From Deltaproteobacteria bacterium (GTDB lineage Bacteria; Myxococcota_A; Polyangia; DRWM01; JAAZOP01): a DNA stretch of 51,027 nt. Positions 15,815-23,972 of this stretch are shown here, piece after piece (the first letter of the stretch is position 1; each line of letters begins with the position of its first letter). A program made the translations under genes and the position numbers. The notes under the pieces were generated by a model, which saw only the letters and a program-made list of their open reading frames with translations, ran no database searches and had not been told where the DNA came from. Where the stretch lies: NCBI GenBank assembly GCA_016218765.1, contig JACRCZ010000004.1:1-51027 (forward strand), written 5' to 3'.

Positions 15815-17140
15815 TCAACCGGCTCGCGATGTTGCCGGGCGGGCAGGGTCCCGGCGCCATCGCAGGCTCGGGTGTGGATCCCGGATGGCGGCGGGCTCGA
15901 AGCGGAGCGAGTCGAAGAACCGGCGGCCGTCGGGTTCGTGCACGGCGGACTCCTCGTGGCCCGCGTAGAGCTGCATCAGCAGCTCGTCGCCGTACCGCAG
16001 CACGCGCGCACGCCCGTGGATCGGCTGGTCCTGGTGGCGCCCGGAGAACGTCGCCCCCATCCCGTGCCCACCGGCCGCATCGGCGTCCGCCACATCGCCC
16101 AGCTCGCAGCCGACGTTCTTGACGGCGCCTTCGAGCGCGCCGCGCACCAGAGCGTCGCCGTCGAGGTCGGGGGACGCGGCCACCGCCGCCGGGAGCCGGA
16201 AGTGGTACAGGGCGAACAGCCCGATCCGCGTGTTGTCGTTGATCGCCGCGTACGCGTCGGCTCGGACGACCCCGAACGGCGTCGGCACCTCGATCAGCTC
16301 GTGCTCGACTTCCCAGTGCGTGCGCGGCAGCACGGCCGTCCACCGTCCCGCCTTCGACGTGTGGGTCATCCGCGGCGTCCGGATCAGGTGCCACGACAAG
16401 ATCAGCGCCAGCGCGGCGAACACGGCGCCGGCGGCCACGAGAACCAGGCGCCGGCTGCGCACTCGCGCGCGGTCGCCGGCGGCCAGGCGCCCGGGCGCGG
16501 GGCTCCGGGAGCAGCGCTCGCACTTCCACCGCACGAACGGCGCGAGCGCGGCCGTGGTGACGGCCACGAGGGCGCAGACGAACGCCACCGAGGCGCGGAA
16601 TCCGTAGCGCTGCGAGAGGATCCACCCGGCGCCGGCGGAGAGGACGGCGACGACGGCCGAGGCGACCTTCGCGCCGCCGCCGGAGGACTTCCCGGCTCCG
16701 CCCAGGGCGAGCGGGCCGCCGCACGAGGGGCAGCGCGCCTCCGCGGCGATCGTCGGGTCCGCCGGGACGTCCGGGGGCACGATCCGCGGCGCGGGAGGCT
16801 CGGGCACCGCGGCGCCGGGCGGCGGCACGACGGACGACGGCGCCGCGGGGAGCGACGCGGCCGAGGCGCCGGCCGCACGGGCCTCGAGGGTCTTCGTCGT
16901 GCCGGTCGGCTCGTGCGTCAACCGGACGTCCGCCCCGGCCTTCACCAGCGCGCGCGCGATCATCGCGGCGCCTGCGCCCGGAACGTTCACCTTGACCAAC
17001 GCGGGGTAGCTCTTCAGCCGATCCTCGACCCGCGTCCGCGGCAGGTCCAACGCGGCGGCGTAGGCGTCGAGAGCCTCGTCGGGTGTGAGCGACGGGAACC
17101 CCAGAACCTCGACGGTATACGTGTCGCTCGGATCCGCCAC
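15815..17140 (-). CDS. Zinc-ribbon membrane protein with N-terminal L7/L12-like domain, function unknown
   Basis: The 441-residue protein begins with a small alpha/beta domain (about 5-75: TVEVLGFPSLTPDEALDAYAAAL, then ALVKVNVPGAGAAMIARALVKAGADVRL) resembling the ribosomal L7/L12 C-terminal (ClpS-like) fold. A Pro/Ala linker leads to a split zinc ribbon (CPSCGGPL and CERC) with two hydrophobic segments between its halves. A third membrane span (about 233-252) precedes a C-terminal domain of about 185 residues outside or inside the membrane. No enzymatic motif is seen. A promoter is predicted at 17197-17225. It converges with the lipoprotein gene ending at 15797, with 17 bases between the stops. 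Confidence 0.75.
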   Translation of the reverse strand: MADPSDTYTVEVLGFPSLTPDEALDAYAAALDLPRTRVEDRLKSYPALVKVNVPGAGAAMIARALVKAGADVRLTHEPTGTTKTLEARAAGASAASLPAAPSSVVPPPGAAVPEPPAPRIVPPDVPADPTIAAEARCPSCGGPLALGGAGKSSGGGAKVASAVVAVLSAGAGWILSQRYGFRASVAFVCALVAVTTAALAPFVRWKCERCSRSPAPGRLAAGDRARVRSRRLVLVAAGAVFAALALILSWHLIRTPRMTHTSKAGRWTAVLPRTHWEVEHELIEVPTPFGVVRADAYAAINDNTRIGLFALYHFRLPAAVAASPDLDGDALVRGALEGAVKNVGCELGDVADADAAGGHGMGATFSGRHQDQPIHGRARVLRYGDELLMQLYAGHEESAVHEPDGRRFFDSLRFEPAAIRDPHPSLRWRRDPARPATSRAG

Positions 17141-17196
17141 GCACGCACCCCCGGAGCGGCTTCCTCCGCACTCGGACGGAACCGCGCCGACGCGGC

Positions 17197-17225
17197 ATTC
17201 TTCCTGTCGCTCCGACGCTCGTCAA
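17197..17225 (-). promoter_or_regulatory. Putative promoter of the zinc-ribbon membrane protein gene
   Basis: Minus strand: TTGACG (17225-17220), a 17-base spacer, AAGAAT (17202-17197). It is about 57 bases upstream of the ATG at 17140. Confidence 0.45.
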
Positions 17226-17476
17226 CAGGGTCCATCCGCGTTCGGCGCCTCCGGAATTCCGATGCGGCGGGTCCCTGTTTCTGCCCGCCAAACCGCTGTT
17301 GCTGGCCCGGGGGTCGGCAAGTTCGGCGGTCCGGAGTCGCCCCTGCCGGCCGATCGCCCGCCGTGCCCGGAAGAGCGCCGCAAGGCGGGCCGGCGGCAAG
17401 CAGGCGATCACGACCTCCTCCCCCTTGACCGGCCCGTGAGCCTCGCGTCAAGCTGGGAGCGGGGAGGGGCATTTCG

Positions 17477-18406
17477 ATGGCGGCGTCGTGGTTGCGGGCA
17501 GAGGGTGGGCGGGGCGGACTCGACACCGCCTTGCATCGTGCCTCGCCGCCGGGCCCCATGACGCAGCCGGTGCGTGCCGTGATGCTGGCCGCCGTGTCGA
17601 TCGCGTTGGTCGCGTGCGGGACGTCCTCGTCCGGCGACCTCGATGCTGCGGACGACGGCGCGACCGCGGACGCGTCCGGGCCCGAGATCGGCGATGAGTT
17701 CGTCCCCGGCGACGCGCCCGACGCGCCGCCCGCCCCCTGCCGCACCGACGAGGACTGTGATGACTGCCGGCCGTGCAACGGCCTGGAACGGTGCAGCGAT
17801 GGACGCTGCGCGGCGGGCTCGCCGCCCTCCTGCGACGACGGCATTCCCTGCAGCGAGGACGTCTGCGACGACGGCGCCGGCTGCCTGCACTCGGATGGGT
17901 GGTGGCGCTGTCCCCGGTACGCCTCGTGCTGGCCATCGATGGGGGGCTGCTTCTGGTGGTCCGAGCTCCTGCCGACGAGCTGCCCCTACTTCGGCGGATT
18001 GCACACCTACTGCCAGGACGGCGCCTGGTGCACCGGCCCCGAGCATTGTTCGGCCGGCCGGTGTGAGGGGTCGTGGGGTCTCCGCCCCTCCTGCGACGAC
18101 GATGACCCCGCCACGCGCGACGTCTGCGTCAACGACGAGTTGGGCACCGCGGGCCGGACCCGGGGCACCGGCCACTGCCTCCATCTCCCGCCTGAGCCCG
18201 AGTTTCCCGATTGCTGCCGCTGCGGGCCCTGCTCGGCCGACGGCGACTGCGACGACGGCAACGCCTGCACGTTCGACCGCTGCGATGGCGACGGCCGATG
18301 CCGGCACGACTCGACATGGTGCGACGATGACGATCCCTGCACGGTCGATCGTTGCGAACATCCGGACGGCTGCGTGTCGATCCGGGTGTCGGACTGCGCG
18401 TGGTAG
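17477..18406 (+). CDS. Secreted Cys-rich lipoprotein with repeated D-D-x-x-C-T-x-D-x-C motifs
   Basis: The protein (309 residues from 17477) has a hydrophobic signal ending in the lipobox LVACG, an acidic linker, and more than thirty Cys in a disulfide-type domain. Motifs such as DDGIPCSEDVC, DDGNACTFDRC and DDDPCTVDRC repeat; this pattern is common in myxobacterial secreted proteins and may bind calcium. Two starts are possible. ATG 17477 has a strong GGGAGGGG site but gives an unusually long 35-residue lead before the signal; ATG 17558 gives a normal signal peptide but has no ribosome binding site. A weak TTGACC/TCAAGC promoter lies at 17425-17453. The function is unknown. Confidence 0.75.
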   Translation: MAASWLRAEGGRGGLDTALHRASPPGPMTQPVRAVMLAAVSIALVACGTSSSGDLDAADDGATADASGPEIGDEFVPGDAPDAPPAPCRTDEDCDDCRPCNGLERCSDGRCAAGSPPSCDDGIPCSEDVCDDGAGCLHSDGWWRCPRYASCWPSMGGCFWWSELLPTSCPYFGGLHTYCQDGAWCTGPEHCSAGRCEGSWGLRPSCDDDDPATRDVCVNDELGTAGRTRGTGHCLHLPPEPEFPDCCRCGPCSADGDCDDGNACTFDRCDGDGRCRHDSTWCDDDDPCTVDRCEHPDGCVSIRVSDCAW

Positions 18407-18677
18407 CCGGTCCGTCGCCGCCCTGAACTCCTCTTCGAGCCCACCACCGTGAGGTTGTCCCTTGTGACGTGGTCAAGTCGAAGGGTCCAGGCCCGCGGCG
18501 AGCACTTGTTCTTCCCGCGGGCACGCGTACCTGATCTCTCCGCTCCGGACATCTCCTTGCGGAATCCCTCGCGCGTCCCCGCGCTCCGGTCGTGGACGCG
18601 AGCGGAAGGGGTGCTTAGGGTGCCTTCGGATCCGGACGGAATGCCGGGGGGAAAAGAAGGGGAAGGTGGGGAATCGG
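18407..18677. other. Intergenic region with one weak hairpin
   Basis: This 271-base gap holds an 8-bp inverted repeat (GCCCGCGG at 18491-18498 with CCGCGGGC at 18515-18522) with a 16-base loop, perhaps part of an RNA end after the lipoprotein gene. A GGAAGGTGGGG ribosome binding site precedes the ATG at 18678. I see no convincing small gene or promoter. Confidence 0.5.
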
Positions 18678-19643
18678 ATGAGGGCGATCACGTACGGCAG
18701 ATTCGGTGCTCCCGAGGTGCTCGAGCTGAGGGAGCTGCCGAAGCCGGCGCCCAAGGCCCATGAGGTCCTGATCCGGGTACGGACGACCACGGTTACGGCC
18801 GGGGACTGGCGGTGCCGCAGCCGCGACCTGCCGAAGGGGTTCGGGGCGGTCGCCGGGTTGGTCCTGGGATTCACGAAGCCGCGGCAGCCGATCCTGGGGT
18901 CGGAGCTGTCCGGCGAGATCGAGTCGGTCGGCGGCGCGGTCACGCGATTCAAGTCCGGCGATCCGGTGTTCGCCTTCACCGGCGTCGGCATGGGCTGCTA
19001 TGTCGAGTACAAGTGTCTGCCCGAGGACAGGGTGGTGCTCAAGCCGCCGAGCCTGGGCTTCGAGGAGGCTGCCGCCCTTTCGTTCGGCGGCACGACGGCG
19101 CTGGGTTTCCTCCGGAAGGCGGGGGTCAAGTCCGGGGACAAGGTGTTGGTGAACGGCGCGTCCGGCGCGGTGGGGACGGCGGCAGTGCAGCTCGCGCGGC
19201 ATTTCGGGGCCGAGGTGACCGGGGTGTGCGGAACCGGCAATCTCGCGCTCGTCGGATCGCTCGGCGCCCACAAGGTCATCGACTACACGAAGGAGGATTT
19301 CGCGCGGAACGGCGAAACCTACGACCTCATCGTCGAGACCGCCGGCACCGCTCCGTTCTCCCGGAGCAAGACCTCGCTGAGGGAGGGGGGACGCCTGCTG
19401 GTGGTTCTAGGGAGCCTGCCCGACCTGCTCCGGGCCCCCTGGCAGTCGCTCACGAACGGCAAGAAGGTCATCGCGGGCGTGCCGAAGTGGACCGTGGGGG
19501 ACCTGCGCTTCCTCGCCGGCCTCGCCGAGTCAGGGGCGTTCAAGCCCATCATCGACCGGCGCTATCCCTTCGAGCAGATGGTCGAGGCCCACCGCTACGT
19601 CGACGCCGGCCACAAACGGGGAAACGTCGTCATCACCGTGTGA
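18678..19643 (+). CDS. Zinc-independent MDR-family NAD(P)H quinone/alkene oxidoreductase
   Basis: A 321-residue medium-chain dehydrogenase/reductase. The N-terminal GroES-like half (MRAITYGRFGAPEVLELRE, VTAGDWRCRSR, ILGSELSGEIESVG) leads to a Rossmann fold with the nucleotide loop VNGASGAVGTAAVQLA. The structural and catalytic zinc Cys ligands of alcohol dehydrogenases are absent, and GASGAVG with TTTVTAGDW fits quinone-oxidoreductase-like members that use NADPH. The closing PFEQMVEAHRYVDAGHKRGNVVITV is typical. The substrate cannot be predicted. ATG 18678 follows a good ribosome binding site; an upstream GTG at 18666 lies within that site and is less likely. Confidence 0.9.
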   Translation: MRAITYGRFGAPEVLELRELPKPAPKAHEVLIRVRTTTVTAGDWRCRSRDLPKGFGAVAGLVLGFTKPRQPILGSELSGEIESVGGAVTRFKSGDPVFAFTGVGMGCYVEYKCLPEDRVVLKPPSLGFEEAAALSFGGTTALGFLRKAGVKSGDKVLVNGASGAVGTAAVQLARHFGAEVTGVCGTGNLALVGSLGAHKVIDYTKEDFARNGETYDLIVETAGTAPFSRSKTSLREGGRLLVVLGSLPDLLRAPWQSLTNGKKVIAGVPKWTVGDLRFLAGLAESGAFKPIIDRRYPFEQMVEAHRYVDAGHKRGNVVITV

Positions 19644-19748
19644 CTCGAGCCGGTTCTCGCGCCGCGCTCACCGACATCGACGGTTCAGCACGGCGGTCGG
19701 CGCCGTCGTGCGATTCCCGCGGATCAGAGCCGTCGCCGCCACTCGCGG

Positions 19749-19893
19749 CTAGAAGTAGGTCGCGGCATCGAGGCCACCGCCGAAGCCCACGGGAGTTCCG
19801 CAGCGCCACCCGTGCAGACTGAGGGATCCCGCAAGGCCGGCGAGGAAGGTCGGCGGGGCGGACGCGCGTTCGAGGACCGAGCGCGGGGCGCCC
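19749..19893 (-). pseudogene. Possible remnant of a beta-barrel protein C-terminus
   Basis: In the 250-base gap between convergent genes, the minus strand reads an open segment ending GFGGGLDAATYF-stop (stop at 19749). A terminal Phe after alternating hydrophobic residues is the signature of an outer-membrane beta-barrel end. The frame differs from that of the lipoprotein gene stopping at 19894, and no start or body of a barrel is found upstream. It may be a decayed fragment or chance in GC-rich sequence. Confidence 0.25.
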
Positions 19894-20649
19894 CTACGAC
19901 CCAGGCGCGTACGGATCGCCGCCTGCGGCGAGAACGCGCAGGGTGGCCGCTTGCGAGCGCAGGCGCACCAGGCGCCGTCCGGCCTCGCTGTCCTCGTCGG
20001 CCGGCTCCGGAGTCGCCGCGATCGCCGTCTCGCACGCCGCCAGCAGCGTCGACGCCAGTTCCTCCACCCGGGCGGGCGCGGCATCCCGCACCTCCCGCAG
20101 GAACGCCGCCGGGTACAGATCGGCCAGCGCGTCCGCCGTCGAGAGCCGGTCCAGGAACCGCCGAGCGAAGACGTCGAGGTACCGCTCGGGCGCCGCGTGG
20201 ACCCGCGCCAGGATCCCGGCGACGACATCCGGGCCGAGATGGTCCACCGCGAACGAGCCCCCCACCATCTGCCAGAGGTCGTCCTCCTCGCGCAACGCGT
20301 AGCGCATGAAGCCCCGCTGGTAGACGACGTCGCAGCCCAGCAACGCCAGCCGCTGCAGGCCGTCGCCCAGGAACCCGTTGGTCTCGCCCGTCGCCGCCTG
20401 ATCGGGGTAGTCCTCCGGGAACTCGTGAAGATTGCACTCGCCGGGAAACGACGCGCACCACCCGTCGAGGCGATCCACCAGCGCCCACGACTCGTCGTCC
20501 GGACACGACCCCGCCGCAGGCGCCACCCCGCCGGCCTCGTCCCCCGCCCCAGCCGCCCCGATGGCCTCCTCCGGCCGCGGACCCGCGGAGCCCACTCCGC
20601 CCGAACATCCGAGCAGCAAACAACCGACGCACGCCGTCCAGCATCGCAT
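19894..20649 (-). CDS. Secreted lipoprotein, function unknown
   Basis: A 251-residue protein with a short signal peptide and lipobox (CLLLGCSG), an Ala/Gly/Glu linker (about 17-45) and a mostly helical domain with three Cys, including WCASFPGECNLHEF. The helices ALADLYPAAFLREV and VEELASTLLAACETAI dominate the C-terminal half. No family is recognised. ATG 20649 is chosen because TAGGAT, a -10-like element (20662-20657), ends seven bases before it. The in-frame ATG at 20658 would lie inside that element. No Shine-Dalgarno sequence is visible, so leaderless expression is possible. Confidence 0.75.
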   Translation of the reverse strand: MRCWTACVGCLLLGCSGGVGSAGPRPEEAIGAAGAGDEAGGVAPAAGSCPDDESWALVDRLDGWCASFPGECNLHEFPEDYPDQAATGETNGFLGDGLQRLALLGCDVVYQRGFMRYALREEDDLWQMVGGSFAVDHLGPDVVAGILARVHAAPERYLDVFARRFLDRLSTADALADLYPAAFLREVRDAAPARVEELASTLLAACETAIAATPEPADEDSEAGRRLVRLRSQAATLRVLAAGGDPYAPGS

Positions 20650-20656
20650 GACCGCC

Positions 20657-20662
20657 ATCCTA
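20657..20662 (-). promoter_or_regulatory. Putative -10 element for a leaderless lipoprotein message
   Basis: Minus strand TAGGAT ends seven bases before ATG 20649, the same spacing as at 15096 and 20863. The matching -35 region (around 20680-20686) is weak. Confidence 0.3.
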
Positions 20663-20826
20663 CGCCTGCCGCGCCGCCAGGATCTCCCCGTCGGGGCCCG
20701 CGAGGAAGCGGAACTGCCGCGTCCGGCCGCGAAGGCGCCCGGCCGGCGAGGCGCGAGGAGCGAGCATGCACGGACGCATGCGGGCGACGAGCCCGCCCGT
20801 CTCCCGTCGCCGGCTCCTTTCACCCC

Positions 20827-20855
20827 TTGACCGCCCTCCCCCTTCGGGTGATGGT
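20827..20855 (+). promoter_or_regulatory. Putative promoter of the HgdB-type operon, placed for a leaderless message
   Basis: TTGACC (20827-20832), a 17-base spacer, GATGGT (20850-20855), then seven bases to ATG 20863. From 20842 to 20867 the sequence is almost identical to 15075-15100. Confidence 0.55.
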
Positions 20856-20862
20856 GCGCGGG

Positions 20863-21939
20863 ATGATGGATCGTGCCCTCGTCGGTTTCGCCTGCGTCTA
20901 CACGCCGCTCCCGCTGCTCGACGCGGCGGGGTTCGTCCCGTGGCGCATCCTCCCGGTCGGCGACGCGCCCGATCAGGCCGGGCGGCTCCTGCACGACAAC
21001 CTCTGCCCGCACGTCAAGCGCCTCCTGGACCGCGCCATGGCCGCGGACCTCCCTCCGCTCGCCGGCATCGTGTTCATGAACAGCTGCGACGCCATGCGCC
21101 GCCTCCCGGACGCCTGGCGGGTCGCACGACCGTCGGACCGCGTGATCCTCGTCGACCTTCCGGCCTCCGCCGCCGACGACGCGGTGGAGTACTTCGCTGC
21201 CGAGCTGCGCGCCCTGGCCGTCAACCCGGCCGACTGGGGCGGCACGTCCATTCGTGACGCGGACCTGGAGGACGCCTTGCGGCGGTACGACGGACTGGCC
21301 TCGTCCGCCGCAGGCCTGCGCGCCCAGCTCGCCCGGGGCGAGCTTCCGGGCGGCGCCGCGGCGCTCCAGGCCGCGATCAACGATGTCACGGCGGGCGGAT
21401 GGCCGGACGGCGCCGCCCGGCTCGCCGCGTCGTCCTTCGTTGCACCCGCCGCGTCGGCTGCGGGCGACGCCGCGCGTCCCGCCTCCGGCGTCCCCGTCTT
21501 CGTCTTCGGCAACGTGCTGCCCGAACCCGAGGCGTTCGCGCTGTTCGAGTCCTGCGGGGCGCGGGTCGTGGCCGACGACGTCTGCACCGGCTCGCGCGTC
21601 CTCGCGCCGCTCGCTCCGGCGACCGACGCCGACCCGTACGTCCGCCTCGCCCGCGGCCTCCTGGGCCGTGCGCCGTGCGCCCGGACGATCGATCCGGCCC
21701 ATCCCGGAGGCGCGGCGACTCGCGTCGTCGACGCCGCACGCTCCTGCGGAGCCCGGGGAGTCGTCGCCCACGTCGCCAAGTTCTGCGACCCGTACCTCGC
21801 CCGCCTCCCCGCGATCCGCGAGGCGCTGCGCGAGGCGGGACTGCCGCTCCTCGTGCTGGAGGGCGATTGCACCCGCCGGTCGCTCGGCCAGCAGCGCACG
21901 CGGATCGAGGCGTTCGTCGAGATGCTGGAGTCGCGATGA
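20863..21939 (+). CDS. 2-hydroxyacyl-CoA dehydratase / benzoyl-CoA reductase family subunit (HgdB/BcrC-like)
   Basis: A 358-residue member of the HGD-D family. Visible family features are FMNSCDAMRRLPDAWR near residue 70, the middle FGNVLPEPEAFALFESCGARVV and DDVCTGSR, the HVAKFCDPY motif, and the closing LEGDCTRRSLGQQRTRIEAFVEML. These proteins carry a [4Fe-4S] cluster and form a heterodimer that receives one high-energy electron from an activator. Known products dehydrate 2-hydroxyacyl-CoA or reduce aromatic CoA esters; the substrate here cannot be told. ATG 20863 lies seven bases after a -10-like element and has no ribosome binding site. The stop overlaps the next start as ATGA. Confidence 0.9.
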   Translation: MMDRALVGFACVYTPLPLLDAAGFVPWRILPVGDAPDQAGRLLHDNLCPHVKRLLDRAMAADLPPLAGIVFMNSCDAMRRLPDAWRVARPSDRVILVDLPASAADDAVEYFAAELRALAVNPADWGGTSIRDADLEDALRRYDGLASSAAGLRAQLARGELPGGAAALQAAINDVTAGGWPDGAARLAASSFVAPAASAAGDAARPASGVPVFVFGNVLPEPEAFALFESCGARVVADDVCTGSRVLAPLAPATDADPYVRLARGLLGRAPCARTIDPAHPGGAATRVVDAARSCGARGVVAHVAKFCDPYLARLPAIREALREAGLPLLVLEGDCTRRSLGQQRTRIEAFVEMLESR

Positions 21940-23168
21940 TCGGCGAGTATTTTGCCGGGCTGGCGCGTGACATCGAGGCCAAACTGGCGGCCGAGCCCGC
22001 GGCGTCGTCGGCCCGCAAGGTCTTCGCGCTCGAGGTCGCCCGCCTGGGCGTGCGGCTGTACTCGCCGGGACGTCCCGTCGCCTGGTGCGGCGTCCTCGCG
22101 CCGTTCGACCTGCTCAACGGGGTGGGGGTGACGTCGTGCTTCGCGGAGTTCGTCGGCGCGATGCTCGCCGGGATGGGCGCCGCGACGCCGCCGCTGGAGG
22201 GGGCCGAGCAGGCCGGATACGCGGCGGACACCTGCGCGTACCACCGCGCGGTCGTGGGCGCCGCGATGCAGGGGATGATGCCGGTGCCGGACTTCCTCGT
22301 CGCCACCACGACTCCCTGCACGGGCGGGCTGGCGGCGATCGAGAACCTCGCGCGGCTGTTCCGGCGCGAGCTGCTGGTCCTCCAGATCCCGCGCGCGGAG
22401 ACGGAAGCGGGCGTACGGTTCCTCGCCGGGCAGCTCGAGCGGCTCGCCCGCTTCGCCGCGGGGCGGGCCGGCACGGCGCTCGATGCCGAGCGCGTCGCGG
22501 CGGCGGTCGAGCTGTCGAACCTGACCCGTGGACTGATGGTCGAGATCTACGACCTGGCGCGGAAGGTCCCCTCCCCCGTCGGCAACCGCGACCTGGCGAA
22601 CTTCGGCATCGTGGTGCCGCTCCTGATGGGAACGCAGGCCGGCGTCGACGTCGCCCGTGCGACGCGCGATGAGCTGGCGGCGCGCGTAGGGGACGGGAAG
22701 TCGGGCGTTGCGGGCGAACGGTTCCGCCTGCTGTGGGTGCAGAACCGGATCCAATTCCCCAACCCGCTCCTGAAGCTCCTGGAGGACGAGTACCGGGCGG
22801 TGATCGTCGTCGACGAGCTGAACGACGTGACCTGGGAGCCGATCGATCCCGCGGACCCGTACCCGGGCATGGCGCGCCGTGCGATCGGCCTGCCGCTGAA
22901 CGGTCCCGCGGAACGTCGCGTGGCCCGTCTCCGGCAGCTTGCGACGGAGTACCGGGTTGACGGCGTCATCCATCCCTGCCACTGGGGCTGCCGGCAGGGC
23001 ACGGGCATCCGGGGCCTCGTCCAGCGCGGCTTCCGGGAGACGGGGATTCCCGTCCTCAACCTCGAGGTCGACTGCATCGACGCGCGGAGCTTCTCCGAAG
23101 GCCAGCTCCGCACTCGCCTGGAGGCGTTCCTGGAGCTGATCGCCGGGCGCCCGCGCGCTTCGGCCTGA
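21936..23168 (+). CDS. Second HgdB-type 2-hydroxyacyl-CoA dehydratase / reductase subunit
   Basis: A 410-residue HGD-D-family protein: VAWCGVLAPFDLLNGVGVTSCFAEF at the N-terminus, ADTCAYHRAVVGAAMQGM, the TTTPCTGG motif, and the C-terminal HPCHWGCRQG and LNLEVDCIDARSFSEGQLRTRLEAFLE. Cys residues in these motifs are candidates for [4Fe-4S] ligands. It should pair with the preceding subunit and be energised by the activator encoded 14 bases downstream. Its start overlaps the preceding stop by four bases (ATGA). Both subunits look full length and neither is an obvious duplicate of the other. Confidence 0.9.
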   Translation: MIGEYFAGLARDIEAKLAAEPAASSARKVFALEVARLGVRLYSPGRPVAWCGVLAPFDLLNGVGVTSCFAEFVGAMLAGMGAATPPLEGAEQAGYAADTCAYHRAVVGAAMQGMMPVPDFLVATTTPCTGGLAAIENLARLFRRELLVLQIPRAETEAGVRFLAGQLERLARFAAGRAGTALDAERVAAAVELSNLTRGLMVEIYDLARKVPSPVGNRDLANFGIVVPLLMGTQAGVDVARATRDELAARVGDGKSGVAGERFRLLWVQNRIQFPNPLLKLLEDEYRAVIVVDELNDVTWEPIDPADPYPGMARRAIGLPLNGPAERRVARLRQLATEYRVDGVIHPCHWGCRQGTGIRGLVQRGFRETGIPVLNLEVDCIDARSFSEGQLRTRLEAFLELIAGRPRASA

Positions 23169-23182
23169 CGGAGCACCCGACC

Positions 23183-23971
23183 ATGCGTTTCCTCGGCATC
23201 GACGTGGGCAGCCTGAGCTGCGACGCGGCATTGCTGGACGACCGGGGCGAGCTGCTCGCGGCGACGGTGGTCCCGACCGGAGCGCGCAACCGCGAGGCGA
23301 TCGCGCGGGCGACGGACGAGGTTCTGCGCGCCGCGGGCGTGTGTGCGCAGGACGTCACGGCGATCGTCTCGACCGGGTACGGGCGGGACCGCGTCGAAGG
23401 CCGCCGCGCCGCGGTGACGGAGATCACCTGTCACGCTCGCGGCATCCAGGCTCTGCTGCCGGGCACGCGCCTGCTCATCGACATCGGCGGCCAGGACAGC
23501 AAGGCCGTGCGGTTCGACGCGCAGGGCGGCGTGGCGGACTTCGCGATGAACGACAAGTGCGCCGCCGGCACGGGCCGGTTCCTGGAGGCGATGGCGCGGG
23601 CGCTGGAGGTCGACGTCTCGGCCCTGGGCGGGCTGGACCGCGAGGGGACGGACGGCGCGACGCTGAGCAGCATGTGCACGGTCTTCGCGGAGAGCGAGGT
23701 CGTCTCTCTCATCGCGGACGGCGTCGCGGTGGGAGCGATCGTGCGGGGACTGCACCGCGCCATCGCGTCGCGCACGCTCGGGATGGTGAAACGCATCGCG
23801 CCCGACCTATCGGGCCTGGTCGTCGCGATGTCGGGCGGGGTGGCGCACAACGCGGGCGTCGTGCGCGCGCTGTCCGCGGCGCTGGGTTGCGCGGTGCGGG
23901 TCCCGCCGCGCCCCGACATCGTCGGCGCCTTCGGCGCCGCCCTCATCGCGCGCGAACGCTTCGGGGGGTGA
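23183..23971 (+). CDS. Activator ATPase of the dehydratase/reductase (HgdC/BcrAD family)
   Basis: A 262-residue ASKHA-fold ATPase with GIDVGSLSCDAALLD at the N-terminus, STGYGRD, the LIDIGGQDSKAV phosphate motif, and the two cluster Cys in NDKCAAGTGRF (Cys126) and SSMCTVFAESEV (Cys165). In characterised activators these two Cys per monomer hold one [4Fe-4S] cluster between the dimer halves. ATP hydrolysis by the dimer drives transfer of a low-potential electron to the dehydratase. It completes a three-gene set with the two upstream subunits. It converges with ddl, with only one base between the two stop codons and no room for a terminator. Confidence 0.95.
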   Translation: MRFLGIDVGSLSCDAALLDDRGELLAATVVPTGARNREAIARATDEVLRAAGVCAQDVTAIVSTGYGRDRVEGRRAAVTEITCHARGIQALLPGTRLLIDIGGQDSKAVRFDAQGGVADFAMNDKCAAGTGRFLEAMARALEVDVSALGGLDREGTDGATLSSMCTVFAESEVVSLIADGVAVGAIVRGLHRAIASRTLGMVKRIAPDLSGLVVAMSGGVAHNAGVVRALSAALGCAVRVPPRPDIVGAFGAALIARERFGG

Positions 23972-23972
23972 G

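Noticed and set aside
14094..17411. A 1105-codon minus-strand open frame
   Set aside because: It overlaps the M28 peptidase gene, a lipoprotein gene and the zinc-ribbon gene in another frame; no recognisable domain.
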